From Winogradskyella sp. UBA3174 (GTDB lineage: Bacteria > Bacteroidota > Bacteroidia > Flavobacteriales > Flavobacteriaceae), in assembly GCF_002364335.1 (NCBI RefSeq), contig NZ_DEXW01000042.1, positions 14,803 through 78,802 of the forward strand: a stretch of 64,000 nucleotides of DNA, read 5' to 3'. Of the stretch, positions 53,293-61,616 are shown in pieces; position 1 is the stretch's first letter, and each line of letters begins with the position of its first letter. The position numbers and the translations under genes were made by a program. Under the pieces are notes generated by a model that did no database searches, was not told the DNA's origin, and saw nothing but the letters and a program-made list of their open reading frames with translations.

Positions 53293-55803
53293 TTAAAAAT
53301 AAAACCCAAAACTACCTGTGACACCAAATCGTCTTGCACCAGGATTATCTAAATAGTTACCTCTAAAGTTAAAATCTAGTCTTAACACTTTAAATATATT
53401 AGCTACTCCAAAGCTATATTCATAATACACGCGAGAGTCTGGCGCAATCAAAGGAATTTCAACTAAGTTACCGGTTGTGCTTAAAGCTATATTCTCATCC
53501 GATAATTCTCCCCAGACACCTCTAATACTTAAAACAGCTCTAAGATTGTATTTCTTTAAGAAAGGTATTCTAGAAAAAACACGACCATTAAAGTTTTGCT
53601 CTACATGTAATGATGTATATGTATCTGTCACAAACTCATAAAAATCAAGTTGTGAAAAGGTATTATAGATTGAAAAATAAGTTTGATTCCCAGGCACAAC
53701 ACTCAATAATGCCAACGGAACCTCACCAAAGGTTTTACCTGCTTCAATTGATGTTGTTAAGCGACCAAAACCACCGACTTGCCATGGCTGAATATAAGAA
53801 AATTGCAATTTTGTATATTCAAAATCACTATCCAAAATCCCCTTATAGCCTTTACTAATTTGAGTAAATAGTCGCGCAAAATTATCATTCTTATTTTTTC
53901 GTTCTACACCAAAACCTGTCATTTCTCTTTTAGGAAAATAGGCTACCGAAAACCGAGTTTCGAATTGTTTCGTTTCAGAAGACACTCCTGTAGGAGAATC
54001 TGGGTCAATATAATCTAAACTAAATGTTGGTGATGCTGATTCTAAAGTACGATAACTGGTATTAAATCGCAACCCTAAATTTCTAACGGGTTCTATTTCT
54101 AGTCCCAAAGTCGTTAGATTAATATTAGTTAGTTTATCATTTGCACCTGCAGTAAAAACTGCATTAGAAGCTAAACTTCTCCCTAAAACATCTGTAGAAC
54201 TTGTTAAACTAGCACCAATTTGCTCTATATCACGTCGTGTACCTCCAAATATGGTTAATCTACTTTTTTTATCTAGTAACCATTTTCCAGAAATACCATA
54301 TTTAAATTTATCATCTCTAAGTCCATACGCGACAAAACCTTCTAATCTCCATAAATCATTTGGCCCAAAATAGGTTCTCCCACCAGAACGCAATCGCACC
54401 CCTTCAACCTCGTTAAATCCCAAAGTTGAAAATATTGGACCATAATCTAAATTAAGACTCGGAAACTCTACATAACCAGATGCTAGTATGCTTCCTAAAT
54501 TGTAAAGTCTTTTAAATTTCTTTACAGTTTTAAGTGTATCTAACATTTTATAGACACCTTGTTCATCTTTATTAAGCGCTTCTAATCTATTAGTCTTCCA
54601 AAAGTCGTCTTTTCTATTATAAACATCTGCATCATAATTATAAACAACTTTGTCGTAATATTCATCACCTTTTGGCTGATTGAATTTATAATTATCATAG
54701 AGCGTTGTTCGCTTTCCGTAAACACCTCTTGATTTTTCCTTTTTATTCATAGCGAAATCTGAAAGGAAGTAATCGCGTTTTATTAGAAAGACTGAATCGT
54801 TTAAAACCTCAAACTCTTGCTCTATATAAATTTCTTTTACCCAATTAATATTGGCGCTTTTAGATGCCTGAAGATTAATTTCTTTGATAGCAAACGTAGA
54901 ATCATTAACCCAAAAATCACCTTTAAAAGTTAATTCATTCTTTCGTCTCGGATAGTAAATAATATTGTAACACCATTTATTATCTATAAACGCACTATCA
55001 GATAACACATAATTATAAGTCTGTACACCTGTCCTACTTAAAGGACTAGTAAAGCTTTTATCGAAGAATTTTAAATAATTATCATAGATGTTATATTCTG
55101 AATACAAGTCATCTATAAAATCTATAATTATTTGGTTGTTGCTAAAACCAGAATTTTTATTTCCTAATAGATCTTCTCGCTCTTTATTAGTCACATTATC
55201 ACCTGAAATTTTCTTAACGGACTCGTTTAAAAAAATTGGTAAATATGTTTTTCCAGTAACGTTGGAGGTGTCTACTTCTTCAAAAACAAACTCCATACCC
55301 TTAAATAGCTTGCTTTTTATTAGAGCACTATCTATAGTGTTAAGGTCGAATTCCACTTTCTCATATTGGTCGTACTCGTACTGCTTAAACTGACTTAACC
55401 CATTAAGACGCTTACGTTCCCATATCTTTTTAAGAATTCTAATCGCTGGGTTTTCAGAGGCTTTTTTAGATTGCTTACCAGTAACGATAACTACCTCATC
55501 TAATGATGATGCTTCTTCCTTAAGAATAAATTTTAAGTTGTACGTTACGCTCTTGGTTAATGGGATTTCTAACATTTCGAATCCTATAAAAGACACAATT
55601 AAGGTCTCCCATTTATCATCAGATTCTAAATAGAACTTACCATCTTCATTTGAGATTGTTCCCTCTGTAGAACCTTTAAACAGAATATTAGCAAAAGCAA
55701 TAGGCTCATTGTTTTCATCAAAAACATAACCACTTACTTTTGTTTGACCTAAGGCAGTCAAAAAACCGAAACATAAAAAAAATACAAGTAATTTTATTTT
55801 CAT
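53293..55803 (-). CDS. DUF5686 outer-membrane protein with carboxypeptidase-regulatory-like N-domain
   Basis: From the ATG at 55803 the protein starts with the signal MKIKLLVFFLCFGFLTALGQ and is 836 residues; an in-frame ATG at 55830 would lie inside the hairpin upstream and adds a polar lead that is not expected. The N-terminus (about 25-105) is a carboxypeptidase-regulatory-like domain (TKVSGYVFDENNEPIAFANI). The rest is the DUF5686 region and a beta-barrel pattern ending in VTGSFGFYF, consistent with insertion in the outer membrane. Function unknown. It follows the hairpin that ends the pdhB transcript. Confidence 0.87.
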   Translation of the reverse strand: MKIKLLVFFLCFGFLTALGQTKVSGYVFDENNEPIAFANILFKGSTEGTISNEDGKFYLESDDKWETLIVSFIGFEMLEIPLTKSVTYNLKFILKEEASSLDEVVIVTGKQSKKASENPAIRILKKIWERKRLNGLSQFKQYEYDQYEKVEFDLNTIDSALIKSKLFKGMEFVFEEVDTSNVTGKTYLPIFLNESVKKISGDNVTNKEREDLLGNKNSGFSNNQIIIDFIDDLYSEYNIYDNYLKFFDKSFTSPLSRTGVQTYNYVLSDSAFIDNKWCYNIIYYPRRKNELTFKGDFWVNDSTFAIKEINLQASKSANINWVKEIYIEQEFEVLNDSVFLIKRDYFLSDFAMNKKEKSRGVYGKRTTLYDNYKFNQPKGDEYYDKVVYNYDADVYNRKDDFWKTNRLEALNKDEQGVYKMLDTLKTVKKFKRLYNLGSILASGYVEFPSLNLDYGPIFSTLGFNEVEGVRLRSGGRTYFGPNDLWRLEGFVAYGLRDDKFKYGISGKWLLDKKSRLTIFGGTRRDIEQIGASLTSSTDVLGRSLASNAVFTAGANDKLTNINLTTLGLEIEPVRNLGLRFNTSYRTLESASPTFSLDYIDPDSPTGVSSETKQFETRFSVAYFPKREMTGFGVERKNKNDNFARLFTQISKGYKGILDSDFEYTKLQFSYIQPWQVGGFGRLTTSIEAGKTFGEVPLALLSVVPGNQTYFSIYNTFSQLDFYEFVTDTYTSLHVEQNFNGRVFSRIPFLKKYNLRAVLSIRGVWGELSDENIALSTTGNLVEIPLIAPDSRVYYEYSFGVANIFKVLRLDFNFRGNYLDNPGARRFGVTGSFGFYF

Positions 55804-55815
55804 ATTCAAAATATA

Positions 55816-55867
55816 AAACTTCATCAACAACTTCCAAAAATGTTTTCGAAAGTTGTTGATGAAGTTT
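55816..55867 (-). terminator. 18-bp perfect hairpin between pdhB and the DUF5686 gene
   Basis: Arms at 55816-55833 and 55850-55867 are perfectly complementary over 18 bases, with a 16-base loop. On the minus strand TTTTATATTTT follows, so it acts as the pdhB terminator. It ends only 13 bases before the DUF5686 start codon, leaving no room for a separate promoter outside the hairpin. Confidence 0.75.
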
Positions 55868-55893
55868 ACTAAACGCGGAAAACTACGATTTAT

Positions 55894-56871
55894 TTATTTA
55901 TACATTACTTTTTTCACTGCTTTTATAACAGAGTCGCTATTTGGTAACCATTCTGCTAATAATACTGGTGAATAAGGCGCTGGTGTATCAGCTGTATTTA
56001 TTTTTACTACAGGTGCATCTAAATAATCAAACGCTTCCGATTGCACTAAATAAGTAATTTCAGTTGCAACATTACCAAATGGCCATGCTTCTTCTAAAAC
56101 TACTAATCTATTTGTTTTCTTAACAGACTTTAAAATGGCACCTCTATCCATTGGCCTTACTGTACGTAAATCAATTATTTCACAAGAAATACCTTCTTCT
56201 GCTAATTGATCAGCTGCTTTGTAGGCTTCTTTTATAATCTTTCCAAAAGACACAATAGTTACATCTGTACCTTCACGTTTTATTTCAGCAACACCAATCG
56301 GTATTGTGTATTCTCCTTCCGGCACTTCACCTTTGTCACCATACATTTGTTCACTTTCCATAAAAATCACAGGATCGTCATCTCTAATTGCTGATTTTAG
56401 TAAGCCTTTTGCATCATAAGGATTAGACGGTATTACAACTTTTAGACCTGGTGTATTAGCAAACCAATTCTCAAAAGCTTGAGAATGTGTTGCCCCTAAT
56501 TGACCTGCAGAGCCTGTTGGTCCTCTAAATACTATTGGACATTTAAACTGTCCACCAGACATTTGTCTAATCTTAGCCGCATTATTAATAATTTGATCAA
56601 TTCCAACCAAAGAGAAATTAAACGTCATATATTCTACAATAGGGCGATTGCCTGTCATTGTAGAACCAATAGCAATACCAGCAAAACCAAGTTCTGCAAT
56701 TGGTGTATCTATAACACGCTTTTCCCCAAACTCTTCGAGCATACCTTTTGATGCTTTATAAGCACCGTTATATTCAGCAACTTCTTCACCCATGAGATAA
56801 ATACTTTCATCTCTGCGCATCTCCTCACTCATTGCTTCACAAATAGCTTCTCTAAATTGAATTGTCTTCAT
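55894..56871 (-). CDS. pdhB: Pyruvate dehydrogenase E1 component, beta subunit
   Basis: Thiamine-diphosphate E1 beta chain of the 2-oxoacid dehydrogenase complex. The 325 residues begin MKTIQFREAICEAMSEEMRR, then GEEVAEYNGAYKASKGMLEE, VIDTPIAELGFAGIAIGSTM, FRGPTGSAGQLGATHSQAFE and VVLEEAWPFGNVATEITYL, all standard E1 beta blocks. The C-terminal ADTPAPYSPVLLAEWLPN is typical of Bacteroidota E1 beta. The alpha subunit gene is not adjacent in this window; it is often separate in this group. It is divergent from the etf genes. Confidence 0.93.
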   Translation of the reverse strand: MKTIQFREAICEAMSEEMRRDESIYLMGEEVAEYNGAYKASKGMLEEFGEKRVIDTPIAELGFAGIAIGSTMTGNRPIVEYMTFNFSLVGIDQIINNAAKIRQMSGGQFKCPIVFRGPTGSAGQLGATHSQAFENWFANTPGLKVVIPSNPYDAKGLLKSAIRDDDPVIFMESEQMYGDKGEVPEGEYTIPIGVAEIKREGTDVTIVSFGKIIKEAYKAADQLAEEGISCEIIDLRTVRPMDRGAILKSVKKTNRLVVLEEAWPFGNVATEITYLVQSEAFDYLDAPVVKINTADTPAPYSPVLLAEWLPNSDSVIKAVKKVMYK

Positions 56872-57066
56872 TGTTCTGTTTTTTATCGCGTAGCAAAAAT
56901 AGGAATAATTCAGTATTATTTTAAAATAATAAAGCGGATAAAATTGTAAGTCTTTAATAAAAATAATCTGGTGCTTTCAAAACCAACATAAGACAATAAG
57001 ATTCATATTTAAAGCCAATTTGATTATGGATTCAGCATTAAAACATGATTTTTTATAAAAAAAGTA

Positions 57067-57096
57067 TAATTTTACTATGCATGCATAGTAAAATTA
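57067..57096. promoter_or_regulatory. 30-bp perfect palindrome upstream of etfB
   Basis: The half-site TAATTTTACTATGCA (57067-57081) is followed directly by its exact reverse complement, centre TGCATGCA. It ends 58 bases before the etfB ATG and lies just ahead of TATATTTA, a near -7 box at 57105. There is no spacer and no U-run after it. Likely operator for a TetR-type dimer. The 283-base gap to pdhB shows no other structure. Confidence 0.75.
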
Positions 57097-57154
57097 AAAT
57101 ATTTATATTTATCTTCGTCATCAAGAATTAAGACATTAAATAAATAATTTTTTT

Positions 57155-57901
57155 ATGAAGATATTAGTATGTATTAGTCATGTTCCTGATACGACCTCAA
57201 AGATTAATTTCACAGATGGTGATACTAAATTTGACACTAATGGTGTTCAGTTTGTAATTAACCCAAATGATGAATTTGGTTTAACTCGCGCTATGTGGTT
57301 TAAAGAAAAACAAGGAGCAAGTGTTACTGTGGTTAATGTTGGTGGAGTGGAAACTGAACCAACATTAAGAAAAGCGTTAGCTATAGGCGCAGATAGTGCA
57401 ATTAGAGTAAATACAGAAGCTACAGATGGTTTTGCAGTTGCTAAACAACTCGCAAAAGTCGTAAGTGATGGTGGCTATGATTTAATTATTGCTGGTAGAG
57501 AATCTATTGATTACAATGGAGGAATGGTACCCGGTATGTTAGCTGCAATGATTGATGCTAATTTTGTTGCTAACTGTATTAGTCTAGAGATAGATGGTAC
57601 AAGCGCGAAAGCCATAAGAGAAATTGACGGAGGAAAAGAAACCGTAAACACATCTTTACCTTTAGTTATTGGCGGACAAAAAGGCCTAGTAGAAGAAAGT
57701 GATCTTCGTATACCAAATATGAGAGGTATAATGATGGCTCGTAAAAAACCACTAACTATTTTAGAACCTACAGACGTTAGTGCAGAAACAAAAGCAACTA
57801 GTTTTGAAAAACCAGCTCCTAGAGGTGCAGTTAAATTAGTTGATGTTGATAATATTGATGAGTTAATTAACTTACTTCATAACGAAGCTAAGGTGATTTA
57901 A
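57155..57901 (+). CDS. etfB: Electron transfer flavoprotein, beta subunit
   Basis: Beta chain of the ETF heterodimer, which takes electrons from acyl-CoA dehydrogenases and passes them to the quinone pool. The 248-residue protein starts MKILVCISHVPDTTSKINFT, and INPNDEFGLTRAMWF, ALAIGADSAIRVN and ESIDYNGGMVPGMLAA match the family, with ADP/AMP-binding loop residues around VIAGRESIDYNGG. It precedes etfA by 99 bases with a small hairpin repeat between. The operator-like palindrome upstream suggests control linked to fatty-acid use, by inference. Confidence 0.92.
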   Translation: MKILVCISHVPDTTSKINFTDGDTKFDTNGVQFVINPNDEFGLTRAMWFKEKQGASVTVVNVGGVETEPTLRKALAIGADSAIRVNTEATDGFAVAKQLAKVVSDGGYDLIIAGRESIDYNGGMVPGMLAAMIDANFVANCISLEIDGTSAKAIREIDGGKETVNTSLPLVIGGQKGLVEESDLRIPNMRGIMMARKKPLTILEPTDVSAETKATSFEKPAPRGAVKLVDVDNIDELINLLHNEAKVI

Positions 57902-57914
57902 AAAATAAATTCCA

Positions 57915-57933
57915 TCCCGATAGTTATCTGGGA
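57915..57933. repeat. Small palindromic repeat between etfB and etfA
   Basis: TCCCGATAGTTATCTGGGA: arms TCCC/GGGA with inner GATA/TATC. It resembles, with changes, a short CCCGATAG..CTATCGGG-type intergenic palindrome that I recall as common in Flavobacteriia. Only one copy is seen here; function unknown. Confidence 0.45.
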
Positions 57934-58000
57934 CAAAATCTAAATTCTAAAAGTCAATAATTTGGAATTTAGCAGTTGAAATTTTAAAAATTAAAAAATT

Positions 58001-58963
58001 ATGTCCGTTTTAGTATATACAGAATCAGAAAAAGGAAAGTTTAAAAAAGCAGCTTTAGAAGTTGTGTCTTACGCCAAAGCAATTGCTGACCAAATGGGAA
58101 CTACAGTTACTGCAGTTACTATTAACGCAGATAATGAAGACAGTTTAGGCAACTATGGTGCAGCAAGAGTACTTTCAATTAAAGACGATGCGTTAAACAC
58201 ATTTAATGCAAAAAAATACGCTTCTGCTATTGAAAATGCTGCCAAAAATGAAGGTTCAAAAGTCGTTGTTGTTAGCGCTAGTGCTGACAGCAAATATTTA
58301 GCTCCATTATTAGCAGTAGGTTTAGAAGCAGGTTACGTTTCTAATGTGGTTGAAGCACCTTCTAGTGTTTCACCTTTTACAGTGAAGCGTTCTGCATTTA
58401 CAAACAAAGCATTTGCAAATACAGAAATTACTACAGACGTAAAAATTGTTGGCTTATCTAACAATTCATTTGGCTTAGTAGAATCTGGAGGAACAGCTAC
58501 TATTGAAGATTTTTCACCAACAGTATCAGAATCTGGTGTAAGTGTAGAATCTGTAGATAAGGCAGCAGACAAGGTAACTATTGCAGATGCAGAAACTGTA
58601 GTGTCAGCAGGTCGTGGTCTAAAAGGCCCTGAAAACTGGGGAATGATTGAAGAATTAGCCGAAGTTTTAGGAGCAGCAACAGCATGTTCTAAACCTGTAT
58701 CGGATTTAGGTTGGAGACCACACGGCGAGCATGTAGGACAAACGGGGAAACCTGTAGCCTCTAACTTATACATTGCTATAGGTATTTCGGGAGCCATTCA
58801 GCATTTAGCAGGTATCAACTCATCTAAAGTAAAAGTAGTTATAAATACAGATCCTGAAGCCCCTTTCTTTAAAGCTGCAGATTATGGAGTTGTTGGTGAT
58901 GCCTTTGTAGTAGTACCTCAACTCATCGAAAAATTAAAAGCTTTCAAAGCACAAAATGCATAA
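58001..58963 (+). CDS. etfA: Electron transfer flavoprotein, alpha subunit
   Basis: FAD-binding chain of ETF, 320 residues. The N-terminal domain is followed by the FAD domain with VSAGRGLKGPENWGMIEELA, LGAATACSKPVSDLGWRPHG, VGQTGKPVASNLYIAIGISG, AIQHLAGINSSKVKVVINTD and PFFKAADYGVVGDAFVVVP, which is the complete FAD-binding signature. It works with etfB. Co-transcription with etfB is likely despite the 99-base gap because no terminator stands between them. Confidence 0.94.
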   Translation: MSVLVYTESEKGKFKKAALEVVSYAKAIADQMGTTVTAVTINADNEDSLGNYGAARVLSIKDDALNTFNAKKYASAIENAAKNEGSKVVVVSASADSKYLAPLLAVGLEAGYVSNVVEAPSSVSPFTVKRSAFTNKAFANTEITTDVKIVGLSNNSFGLVESGGTATIEDFSPTVSESGVSVESVDKAADKVTIADAETVVSAGRGLKGPENWGMIEELAEVLGAATACSKPVSDLGWRPHGEHVGQTGKPVASNLYIAIGISGAIQHLAGINSSKVKVVINTDPEAPFFKAADYGVVGDAFVVVPQLIEKLKAFKAQNA

Positions 58964-58983
58964 TTTTACTACCTTGTAATAAG

Positions 58984-59100
58984 AAAGGGCTGTTTAAATT
59001 TAGAAATTCTCTTCTAAACTAACGTTTCATCGGACGTAAAGAGAAAATTATCCAATTCTGTATAATGCAGTTGGTAAAGTCCAAATTTAAACAGTTCTTT
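58984..59100 (+). ncRNA. 117-nt inverted-repeat element that folds as a three-way junction
   Basis: The outer stem is 18 pairs between 58984-59001 and 59083-59100, two of them G-U. Inside it are a hairpin TTCTCTT (59007-59013)/AAGAGAA (59039-59045) topped by ACGT/ACGT (59022-59025, 59034-59037), and a second hairpin CCAA-TT-CTG (59052-59060)/CAGTTGG (59068-59074). It lies between etfA and the nuclease-family gene, ending 14 bases before its ATG. It may be a structured leader or ncRNA, or a small MITE-like element with 18-bp terminal inverted repeats; no target-site duplication is obvious. No known family recognised. Confidence 0.6.
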
Positions 59101-59114
59101 GTGTTTTATAAATT

Positions 59115-59729
59115 ATGAGCTTAGTTCGTTTAAATATCAAAGGTATTTCATATAGTCAGACTCAAAATGGTGCTTACGCATTAATTTTAAATGAGGTTGA
59201 TGGTGACAGAAAACTACCTATCGTCATTGGAGCATTTGAAGCACAATCTATAGCAATTGCTTTAGAAAAAGAAATTCGACCTCCGCGACCACTTACTCAC
59301 GATTTATTTAAAAACTTCTCTGATCGTTTCGATATCATTGTTAAACAAGTTATTATCCATAAATTAGTAGATGGAGTATTTTACTCAAGTCTTATTTGTG
59401 AGCGGGATAAAATTGAAGAAATTATTGATGCAAGAACTAGTGACGCTATAGCATTAGCATTACGCTTTCAGGCACCTATTTTTACCTATAAAAACATCTT
59501 AGATAAAGCCGGAATCTACCTTAAAGTAAATCCTAAAAGTGATGACGAAGAACAAGATAGTATTCTTGTAGATGATATCGTTGCAGAAGAAATTGAAGCT
59601 GCAACTGCAGAACAACAAGGCTACAAAGACCATACTATAGAAGAACTTAACAACTTATTAGATGATGCTGTAAATAATGAAGATTATGAAAAAGCTGCCA
59701 AAATAAGGGACGAAATTTCTAAACGTTAA
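59115..59729 (+). CDS. Bifunctional nuclease family protein with UVR motif
   Basis: A 204-residue protein with a DUF151/BFN domain (about 1-135; IVIGAFEAQSIAIALEKEIR, RPLTHDLFKNFSDRF, DARTSDAIALALRFQAPIFT) and a C-terminal UVR motif (about 175-204; LNNLLDDAVNNEDYEKAAKI) like those in UvrB/UvrC, which binds a partner protein. Plant members have DNase and RNase activity in vitro. The role in bacteria is unknown. It follows the structured element and precedes the nucleoside transporter by 15 bases, so it shares its transcript. Confidence 0.88.
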   Translation: MSLVRLNIKGISYSQTQNGAYALILNEVDGDRKLPIVIGAFEAQSIAIALEKEIRPPRPLTHDLFKNFSDRFDIIVKQVIIHKLVDGVFYSSLICERDKIEEIIDARTSDAIALALRFQAPIFTYKNILDKAGIYLKVNPKSDDEEQDSILVDDIVAEEIEAATAEQQGYKDHTIEELNNLLDDAVNNEDYEKAAKIRDEISKR

Positions 59730-59744
59730 CCAATACATGTTTTT

Positions 59745-61424
59745 ATGAATCATTTTTTCAAGGTACTTGTTGCTATATTTATTGGACTTTCATCAATAAC
59801 AGCACAAGAGCTAGAGAAAAAGTGGGTAGCTGAGGCACCAATAAATAAATATTTAAATCTAGAGTTTAAAAAAGGTGAGTTTAGTTTCTATTCAAATCCC
59901 GATACTCAAATTAAAGGCGATTACATATATCAAAATAATCTTTTGATTCTATTTAATAATGATTCTATAAATTCAACTAATAGATATAGAATTACAGAAT
60001 TAACAGATTCTACATTAGTTTTTAAAGACCAAATAAAATCATATAAATACAATTCTTTAAGCAACATTCTTTCTGCAAAAGTAAAGTTAAATGAGAATGA
60101 AGGAAACACAATAATTCCTAGTCAAGGTTTTTCACTCAAGAGTTTATGGAGAGGAGTTTTAGGGATGGTATCACTTATTTTTCTTGCTTTTTTATTTAGT
60201 AGCAATAGAAAAGCCATTAACTGGAAAACAGTTGGCATTGGTTTAACGCTACAACTTATAATTGCTGTTGGCGTTTTAAAAGTAGATCTTGTAAAAACAA
60301 TCTTTGAGTATGTTGGAAAAGGGTTTATAGCAATCCTAGGATTCACACAAGCTGGCAGTGAATTTTTATTTGGCGGTATGTTAGATATAAATTCTTTCGG
60401 ATATATATTTGCTTTTCAAGTGCTACCAACAATTATCTTCTTCTCAGCACTAACTTCTGTATTATTTTATCTTGGTGTTATTCAAAAACTGGTTAAAGGA
60501 ATGGGTTGGTTACTAACTAAAGTTTTAGGGATTTCTGGCGCAGAAAGTTTAAGTGTTGCTGGTAATATATTTTTAGGACAAACTGAAGCACCATTACTAA
60601 TAAAAGCTTATTTAGAAAAAATGAATAAGTCTGAAATTCTGCTTGTAATGATTGGCGGTATGGCAACAGTGGCTGGTGCTGTTTTAGCAGCATATATTGG
60701 ATTTTTAGGAGGTGACGATCCAGAATTACAGTTATTTTATGCTAAACATTTATTAGCAGCTTCAGTAATGGCTGCGCCAGGAGCAATCGTTGTTTCTAAA
60801 ATATTATTTCCTCAAATTGAAAAAATTAATACAGATGTTTCAGTCTCTAAAGAAAAAATAGGATCTAATATTTTAGAGTCTATAGCAAACGGAACTACTG
60901 AAGGTTTAAAGTTAGCCGTAAATGTTGGCGCTATGTTATTAGTATTTGTAGCTTTTATTGCAATGATTAATGGTATCCTTGGTGGCATTGGTGATATCAC
61001 ATCACTCAACGAATGGGTTACTGCTAATACACCATACCAAGCCTTATCTTTAGAACTCATACTAGGTTATACATTTGCACCATTAATGTGGTTAGTTGGC
61101 ATAGCACATGAGGATATGGCACTTATGGGACAGCTTTTAGGTATTAAGTTAGCGGCAAGTGAATTTGTGGGTTACATTCAATTAGCAGATTTAAAAGACG
61201 TGACTAGCGCTACACACCTAAAATATCAAAAATCAATAATTATGGCAACTTACATGCTTTGCGGTTTTGCCAACTTTGCTTCAATTGGCATACAAATTGG
61301 TGGCATTGGTTCTTTAGCTCCTGGACAACGTAAGCAATTATCTAAGTTTGGAATGAAAGCCTTAATAGGTGGAACAATAGCATCCTTAATTTCTGCCACT
61401 ATTGCAGGTATGATAATTGGGTAA
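59745..61424 (+). CDS. Concentrative nucleoside transporter (NupC/CNT) with exported N-terminal domain
   Basis: A 559-residue inner-membrane protein. Residues 1-20 are a signal-like helix, about 22-125 a soluble beta domain (WVAEAPINKYLNLEFKKGEF, GDYIYQNNLLILFNNDS) that looks lipocalin-like, and about 135-559 the CNT transporter. CNT motifs: GNIFLGQTEAPLLIKAYLEK, LVMIGGMATVAGAVLAAYIG, LGYTFAPLMWLVGI and CGFANFASIGIQIGGIGSLA. CNTs import nucleosides with Na+ or H+. The extra N-domain should face the periplasm. The gene precedes thyA and DHFR, linking it to nucleotide supply. Confidence 0.87.
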   Translation: MNHFFKVLVAIFIGLSSITAQELEKKWVAEAPINKYLNLEFKKGEFSFYSNPDTQIKGDYIYQNNLLILFNNDSINSTNRYRITELTDSTLVFKDQIKSYKYNSLSNILSAKVKLNENEGNTIIPSQGFSLKSLWRGVLGMVSLIFLAFLFSSNRKAINWKTVGIGLTLQLIIAVGVLKVDLVKTIFEYVGKGFIAILGFTQAGSEFLFGGMLDINSFGYIFAFQVLPTIIFFSALTSVLFYLGVIQKLVKGMGWLLTKVLGISGAESLSVAGNIFLGQTEAPLLIKAYLEKMNKSEILLVMIGGMATVAGAVLAAYIGFLGGDDPELQLFYAKHLLAASVMAAPGAIVVSKILFPQIEKINTDVSVSKEKIGSNILESIANGTTEGLKLAVNVGAMLLVFVAFIAMINGILGGIGDITSLNEWVTANTPYQALSLELILGYTFAPLMWLVGIAHEDMALMGQLLGIKLAASEFVGYIQLADLKDVTSATHLKYQKSIIMATYMLCGFANFASIGIQIGGIGSLAPGQRKQLSKFGMKALIGGTIASLISATIAGMIIG

Positions 61425-61592
61425 CAAATTCTTGCAAAAGCAGTAATCTTACAAATCATAGTTAATAACTTATCATATATAGTGAAGCATCAAATATCAG
61501 ATTTTGATGCTTTTTTTTTATTTTCGCTTAACGTTATGCCGAATAGAAATCAGCATCGCATATCAACAAAACTCAAGTTTAATTTAAAGAGA

Positions 61593-61610
61593 TTCCTGCT
61601 TTCGCAGGAA
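61593..61610. repeat. Palindromic repeat immediately before thyA
   Basis: TTCCTGC (61593-61599) and GCAGGAA (61604-61610) with loop TTTC. It ends 6 bases before the thyA ATG, so the hairpin would sit at the ribosome's entry site. The sequence resembles a short intergenic palindrome seen repeatedly in Flavobacteriia; only one copy in this window. Confidence 0.55.
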
Positions 61611-61616
61611 GTGAGC

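Noticed and set aside
55804..55830. Upstream start of the DUF5686 protein
   Set aside because: It lies within the hairpin and would put nine residues before the signal peptide.
61482..61616. 45-residue N-terminal extension of ThyA
   Set aside because: It covers intergenic DNA with a palindromic repeat and has no similarity to ThyA; the standard start is at 61617.
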